This document shows positions 8,821 to 12,878 of a stretch of 12,878 bases of DNA, piece by piece. Below the pieces are notes generated by a model. That model saw only the letters and a list, made by a program, of their open reading frames with translations. It did not search any database and was not told where the DNA came from. The position numbers and the translations under genes were made by a program. How positions within the stretch are numbered: position 1 is the first letter of the stretch; each line of letters opens with the position of its first letter. Source of the DNA: Cephalothrix spiralis (lineage: Eukaryota > Nemertea > Palaeonemertea > Archinemertea > Cephalotrichidae); the NCBI GenBank assembly GCA_032353305.1, contig JAUCNG010211085.1:1-12878 (forward strand). Direction: 5' to 3'.

Positions 8821-9013
8821 AACGGGAACGGGAAAATTAAAATGGTTAACGGTAGCGGGTAAAGTGATTTAGCGGAAGTGGGAAGCGAGAAAAGAGAATA
8901 TAAAGCATATAAAGTATTTTATTACTTGCTTTCCGATATTTTGGCGTCTAGCGGGAAGTCATTTTTGCCTAGCGGGAGCGGGGAAACCCATTATTTTTGA
9001 TCTGAAAGCGGGA
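8821..9013. repeat. Degenerate AGCGGGAA-type interspersed repeat block
   Basis: Variants of agcgggaa/acgggaa occur at about 8822-8834, 8853-8861, 8871-8887, 8950-8958, 8975-8987 and 9007-9014, separated by 10-60 bases of AT-rich sequence. The spacing is irregular, so this is not a simple tandem array. It looks like decayed copies of one short unit or a G-rich section of an old transposon. Confidence 0.55.
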
Positions 9014-9286
9014 AATTTTAGACCCTCATCTAAGCAGATCAAAAATCTCTCCACTCTTGTGATTTTGGGAAAACTGGTCATTTTGAACGATTTATTCAAA
9101 ATATGCATGGCAGCGAAAGAGTTAAGCAATTTTTATAAATTAGGTTACTGTTATGATCTGCTATAACCTAATTATTGTTTTCGGTCAAGACTCTCAAACA
9201 TTCGAAGTAACAAATCATTATTTTGATTCCATTTAAGTAATCATTTTTGTTTTTTCGGCACTTCAAAGTACAATTAACCCATCAGA
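9014..9286. other. Region upstream of the candidate promoter
   Basis: This is AT-rich with no gene. A 10-bp-arm hairpin, aattaggtta (9138-9147) with taacctaatt (9164-9173) and a 16-nt loop, lies about 115 bases before the TATA-like box. It might be a binding-site dyad, but nothing else supports that. Confidence 0.45.
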
Positions 9287-9295
9287 TATAAATAG
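9287..9295 (+). promoter_or_regulatory. Candidate TATA box (TATAAATAG)
   Basis: This is a perfect TATAAATAG on the + strand. Transcription starting about 30 bases downstream (near 9317) would give a leader without any ATG that reaches a good splice donor at 9403/9404. That arrangement fits the signal-peptide exon at 11127. The assignment is inferred from position; an identical word at 6938 has no such context, so chance cannot be excluded. Confidence 0.4.
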
Positions 9296-9316
9296 CGAGG
9301 TTACTTTTAAACTAAT

Positions 9317-9403
9317 TAAGATTCCACCATTATCGAAGGAATTTTGCTTGTTGTGCCTTACTTTCTCAGGAAGCGTTCATTGACCAGCAAGGATATCGAG
9401 AGG
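9317..9403 (+). other. Candidate non-coding leader exon of the secreted-protein gene
   Basis: The segment is free of ATG and ends at AGG|GTAAGG, close to the donor consensus. It is placed about 30 bases after the TATA-like box. The next strong + strand acceptor in a suitable place is ttttttcag at 11096-11104, just before the signal-peptide start. The start coordinate is estimated from the TATA position; no initiator motif decides it. Confidence 0.35.
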
Positions 9404-9885
9404 GTAAGGTTGTTTTACTTAATTCTGTGTACAAAATTTTTAACTTTCTATATTCATTCTAAACATGGAATTGGTGATTCAATTTTTTAGATTTATTAAC
9501 ATGTAATGTACTTTTATCGTTTTACATTGAAATAATTTGTTTCACTTAATTGCCATGCATAAGACCTTGATAATTTTCTTTTAGGCTTTGCATCGAAGGG
9601 CCTTGAAAACAATTGCAAAATCGGATTTGTTACCCATCGACCTCCTTAATTTTAAACTTTTGCAAAACTTTTGCATATTTCCACCTCTTTTTGACCCACC
9701 TACCTATTTGCAATTTTACCCATTTTGCTGATTTTGCCGGGGTTTTTCAGCAATCAAATTTTTTGTCACTTATTGCAAATTTTTTTGTGGTTCAATTTTT
9801 TCGGCCTAACTTCTGCATAAGTGTTCCACTGCGCACGTATTTTTCTACAAATTTTTACCATTTACCCCAATTTTGCTTTTTTTAA

Positions 9886-10953
9886 CCCTTTCATGTTCTG
9901 GGACATAATTATATATATGTCCTAAGGAAATACCCCTTAAGTGTTCCGGGACATATATATATAGAACATGACTGCCCCTGGATAGATTTTGTTTCATCTT
10001 AAATTAATTTATTTAAGTATTACTAGAACATAAGATCTATCTTTTAGTCATTACACTTTGAACATGCGCAAGACGGTCATTTTTGCCAAAAGCGACAATT
10101 TCAACCCTTTTTTTCAATTTTTAAATAATTTTTACAGGTAATTATGTATATATTACGATTTATATATGTAACCATATTATTCTCACATATTTTAAGATGC
10201 TGAAATTTACACCATGGAAAGACAACATCTATGTTAACATCATACTAAAATTTAAAGCTAATAGCTTTTATAATTTTCAAACTACGGATTTTTGAATAAT
10301 AAGCAAAGATTCACACAAAAAGTTTTAACGTCATTCTATGATATTCCGTTTTCTGACCCTATTCCTAGTTGCGCAAATTGTCATAACTTAAAAACTATTA
10401 ATGATATAAAAAAGAAATTTTAGCATACTATTCAGAACACCATTCGCCTAGTACATGCAAAATATCTAATTATTATCTCATGTTTTGTTGAAGATTCGAC
10501 CTTGTAAACAGCGGCTAGAATATAGCGGCCCACCCGATATATTAGGAAAAAGTTTAATTTTTTTTTTAATCTAGTAAAAAGTTGTCGTAATGACGTCATT
10601 TGATTGACATTTTTGCGTTAATCATAAATTATGCCGGAACCTTTCACATGTATGATATATTTTCTAACCTTTCTTTCTGTGCATAAAACATACATATCAC
10701 ATTACCTATGACTTTTTTATTCCCCCTATAAAGTAGAATTATATTCCAAAAAAAGTTAAATTCCAATGTTAACATCATAAATATAAATATAATTATTTAA
10801 TTTTTTTCAAATATTTTAGGACAATTATTTACCAACCAAATAATATATAGTTTTCTATGTGTTAATTGCGTTTTTAAAGTTAGTTTCCTTTTTAAACAAA
10901 AATCGGGTACTTTGGGTGATTTATGAGTTGTAATTAGCCTGACCGCGAAAGGG
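9886..10953. mobile_element. piggyBac-like MITE (TTAA-containing target duplication)
   Basis: The left end CCCTTTC (9886-9892) and right end GAAAGGG (10947-10953) are inverted, and about 12 of the first 16 bases match (ctttcatgttctgg against ctttcgcggtcagg). The same six bases, TTTTAA, flank both ends directly (9880-9885 and 10954-10959). piggyBac-superfamily elements insert at TTAA and have ends starting with CC/CCC, which fits except that the duplication here appears as six bases. There is no transposase frame in the 1,068 bp. The left end carries the hairpin 9892-9970. A short shared word, tgttaacatcata, occurs near 10234 and 10767. Confidence 0.6.
9892..9970. repeat. Subterminal hairpin with duplicated GGGACATA motif
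   Basis: catgttct (9892-9899) is inverted as agaacatg (9963-9970). Within it, gttctgggacata..atatatat and gttccgggacatatatatat are direct copies, and ggacata/tatgtcc forms an inner stem of 7 bp. The result is a nested dyad in an ATATAT-rich setting at the left end of the piggyBac-like element, a position where transposase-binding subterminal repeats are often found. Confidence 0.8.
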
Positions 10954-11126
10954 TTTTAATGCAAATCGTCTAATTAATATTCATGCTTTAACCATGATTC
11001 AGGGTACAAAAACAATTGATAACAGTCGAGGAAAAATTTGCAGAGGTAATTGGAATACAATTGTTTTTTTTATACCAACTATTTGAGTTCATTAATTTTT
11101 TCAGGCAAAAGTTAGAATTCTATAAG

Positions 11127-11226
11127 ATGTCGTTTACAAGCATTGTGATATTCGTCTTTGTGTCATTATTTTGCTACTCCAGTGCTTTCAGTCCGTGCCA
11201 ACAAATAAATTTTAGGGAAGGAGGAG
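11127..11226 (+). CDS. First coding exon of a secreted or membrane protein (signal peptide)
   Basis: The ATG at 11127 follows a good acceptor (ttttttcag, exon start 11105) and a 22-nt leader. It encodes 33 residues before a GGAG|GTAAGA donor at 11226/11227. Residues 1-5 are MSFTS, residues 6-16 are an unbroken hydrophobic core of I, V, F, L and C, and residues 17-20 (YSSA) fit a signal-peptidase site after A20. The predicted mature start is FSPCQQINFREGG, with one cysteine. The intron is in phase 1; phase-1 introns just after a signal peptide are characteristic of genes for extracellular modular proteins. The rest of the protein lies beyond the window or in exons I cannot recognise, so its function is unknown. 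The same frame is open upstream from 11016, but that part includes the acceptor and is probably not coding. A chance hydrophobic frame remains possible. Confidence 0.6.
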
Positions 11227-11761
11227 GTAAGAACATTTACCTTAAAAATTTAAACCAGGTATCATTTTGGCGACTATATTAGAGGAATTCAATATAGCAA
11301 AGCGGCGATTTTGGTATAATCCTGGAAAATCTATTTTGAATGTTTTGTCTAATTTTTTCTTTAAGTTTACACTTTGTTTACACCTTAAAATGAATTGTAT
11401 ACAATGTATTGATATTTTTACTTCTGATGAAGAGGCGCGCCCCTTGGGAGCTCTTACCCCAAATGGGCCTATTTTGGGCCTCATGTATTTTTTGATGATC
11501 ATATTTATAACAGAACATTTGCCTGGTTAAAAGATTCATTTTGGGAATTTTATTAGGCAGGATCAATTAAGCTTTCCTCAAATTTTAGATTTTAAGACAA
11601 ATTATTTTTCCTATCCCGGGCCCCAGGTTTGGGCATAGGGGATATCATTTTTTTCAAAAAGCGCAGCGGTTCCCATGAAACCTATGTAGTTTTGTCGAAT
11701 GATACCCCGCGTTTACATATATGCATGTTCTGGGTTGATTTTATCTTTATACATGTATACT
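11227..11761 (+). other. Intron after the signal-peptide exon (first part)
   Basis: This starts with GTAAGA and is AT-rich with two GC-rich islands: 11432-11482 (gcgcgccccttgggagctc, then aaatgggcc) and 11614-11640 (cccgggccccaggtttggg). An imperfect dyad, ggggatatcatt (11638-11649) against aatgatacccc (11698-11708), flanks a 48-bp loop. Frames on both strands at 11242-11566 overlap one another and show no domain. Confidence 0.5.
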
Positions 11762-12343
11762 CTAAAGGAGGAAAATATATACCATACTGATTCAGAGTTA
11801 AATATTTTCACTAATATCAATAGCAGCAACATGAAACTTATACCAAAATTTTCTCTCTCAAAATTCGCCTACACAATCATGACCAATCATTAAGTTGTTT
11901 TTGAAAAATTTAAAAATGTTGACTGTTAGTAAAATATTTGAAAATTAGAATGTAAAATTTGTATAGCTTGATTCTATACACTGAAAGTATTTTGTTAAAA
12001 TCAATGTTTCTTCATTAGTTTCTTCTTTTTATGGCACGTGAATTAATAGTAACATTACTAACATAATCATTAGATAACAAGAAACATATTTAAATAAAAA
12101 TTAAAGTGAATAAAATAAAATAAAATATTGATTTAAGCACAATACTTTCAGTGTGTAAAATCAAGCTATACAAATTTTACAGTCTAATTTTTACATATTT
12201 TACTAAGTCAACATTTTGACTTAATGATTGTGTAGGCGAATTTTGAGAGAAAATTTTTGGTATAAGTTTCATGTTGCTCCTATTGATATTAATGAAAATA
12301 TTTAACTTTGAATCAGGAAATGGTATATATTTTCGTCCTTTAG
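11762..12343. repeat. Long inverted repeat (foldback hairpin)
   Basis: The left arm 11762-11991 and right arm 12141-12343 are reverse complements at roughly 90% outside gaps, with 149 bases between them. Identical or nearly identical blocks include gaaaatatatacca, gcaacatgaaacttatacca, tcaaaattcgcctacacaat and tttgtatagcttgatt. The left arm carries about 27 extra bases near 11880-11920 (a local duplication of caatcat). The spacer is AT-rich and contains smaller complementary words (caatgtttctt, aagaaacat). No clean target duplication is seen at either edge. Mirrored open frames at 11699-11893 and 12177-12374 are produced by the repeat itself. Confidence 0.92.
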
Positions 12344-12878
12344 TTTTTAAACAAAACGGGTAAACAGGTCGCATTTAATATGAAATGACGATGATCCATC
12401 ATAATTATGATATAATAAGACGATTTGGTAACCTAGACCTACATTAATCCGACATCATTACCCGAAAAACAAATAATAATCATATATCATTTGTCTCCCG
12501 TAGGCTATTATGTTAAAATCAAAGGCACATGTGACAATTTGTACATATAATTTAAATTCTTAAATTATACCAATTTGTGACCTTAAATTGTAATGTAAAT
12601 TTTTAAAACAACGCTTTACTCGGCTTGATACGTAACATTATTGTTATATTACATGACCGGCGAGAAAAATGACAGTTATCAGAGTTATCAAAAATAAAAA
12701 ACCTCATTTTAAAGATTTAAGTTATTCAAAGCGCTTGGTTACAAACGGTGACCAAAATATTAACGAACAGAAAATCGACAGTAGGCCTATTATTATGAGA
12801 GGAAATCTTTGATTTTTTCAACTTAAGAAGCAAATGTTAAATGGCAAATTCGGCTGAAAAGCGCGCTTTCTAATACAA
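12344..12878. other. AT-rich sequence after the long hairpin
   Basis: No exon is recognised; it is probably still the intron of the secreted-protein gene. It contains a perfect 14-bp palindrome, atcataattatgat (12398-12411), and a 10-bp-arm hairpin, tataatttaa/ttaaattata, with a 4-nt loop (12546-12569). Confidence 0.5.

Larger units (their letters stand above)
9404..11104 (+). other. Candidate leader intron containing a MITE
   Basis: The 1.7-kb interval runs from GTAAGG to ttttttcag. Its first part (9600-9880) is strongly T/C-rich on the + strand and gives a spurious phenylalanine-rich frame at 9613-9885. The middle is occupied by the element at 9886-10953. A second, weaker model uses a donor at 11045/11046 (gag|gtaatt) and a 59-bp intron ending at the same acceptor. 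In that model the promoter would lie closer to 11000. Confidence 0.4.

Noticed and set aside
9613-9885. + strand 90-residue frame rich in Phe, Leu and Cys
   Set aside because: It is explained by a long T/C-rich stretch; it has no signal-peptide architecture or splice context and runs up to the MITE edge.
11699-12374. Similar peptides (NIF..NIN.SNMKLIPK) on opposite strands as evidence of a conserved protein
   Set aside because: Both are translations of the two arms of the same inverted repeat, so they are not independent evidence.
1-12878. CRISPR array, prokaryotic operon, defence system or viral genome
   Set aside because: No regularly spaced direct repeats with unique spacers, no Shine-Dalgarno-led gene runs, and no viral hallmark proteins; the exons are spliced and animal-like.

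Overview
The window looks like a piece of an animal nuclear genome, most likely a marine invertebrate. The DNA is AT-rich, the coding exons are short and bounded by GT-AG splice sites, and most of the length is intron or intergenic sequence filled with small non-autonomous transposons. Recurrent 'taggccta'-type words and a tRNA-derived SINE fit a marine deuterostome or lophotrochozoan, but I cannot name the species. There is no sign of a prokaryotic operon, CRISPR array or viral genome. None of the longer open reading frames outside the exons listed here is a convincing gene.

Layout, left to right. Positions 1-1969 hold the 3' end of a + strand SLC6-family (Na+/Cl- dependent neurotransmitter or amino-acid) transporter gene. 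This comprises an upstream intron with a 65/66-bp GC-rich tandem repeat and a foldback element, a penultimate exon (768-947), an 824-bp intron and the terminal exon (1772-1969). The tail is glycine-transporter-like. From 1970 to about 9.28 kb there is 3'UTR and then intergenic DNA. It carries a tRNA-SINE (head at 3784-3857), a palindromic element (about 6132-6625), a mariner-type MITE (7018-7871, TA duplication) and a degenerate GGGAA-rich block (8821-9013).

A second + strand gene probably begins in the right third. A perfect TATAAATAG box (9287-9295) lies upstream of an ATG-free stretch ending in a good splice donor (9403/9404). A large candidate leader intron then contains a 1.07-kb MITE with TTTTAA flanks. 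After it, a first coding exon (11127-11226) encodes a clear signal peptide and ends in a phase-1 donor. The following intron holds a long inverted repeat, 11762-12343, with arms of about 200-230 bp.

The two genes are in tandem and are not obviously functionally related: one is a plasma-membrane transporter, the other a secreted or membrane protein of unknown identity. The most interesting content is the set of four or five independent hairpin-forming elements, the mirrored CRE-like palindromes carried by the mariner MITE, and the long hairpin in the secreted-protein gene's intron.
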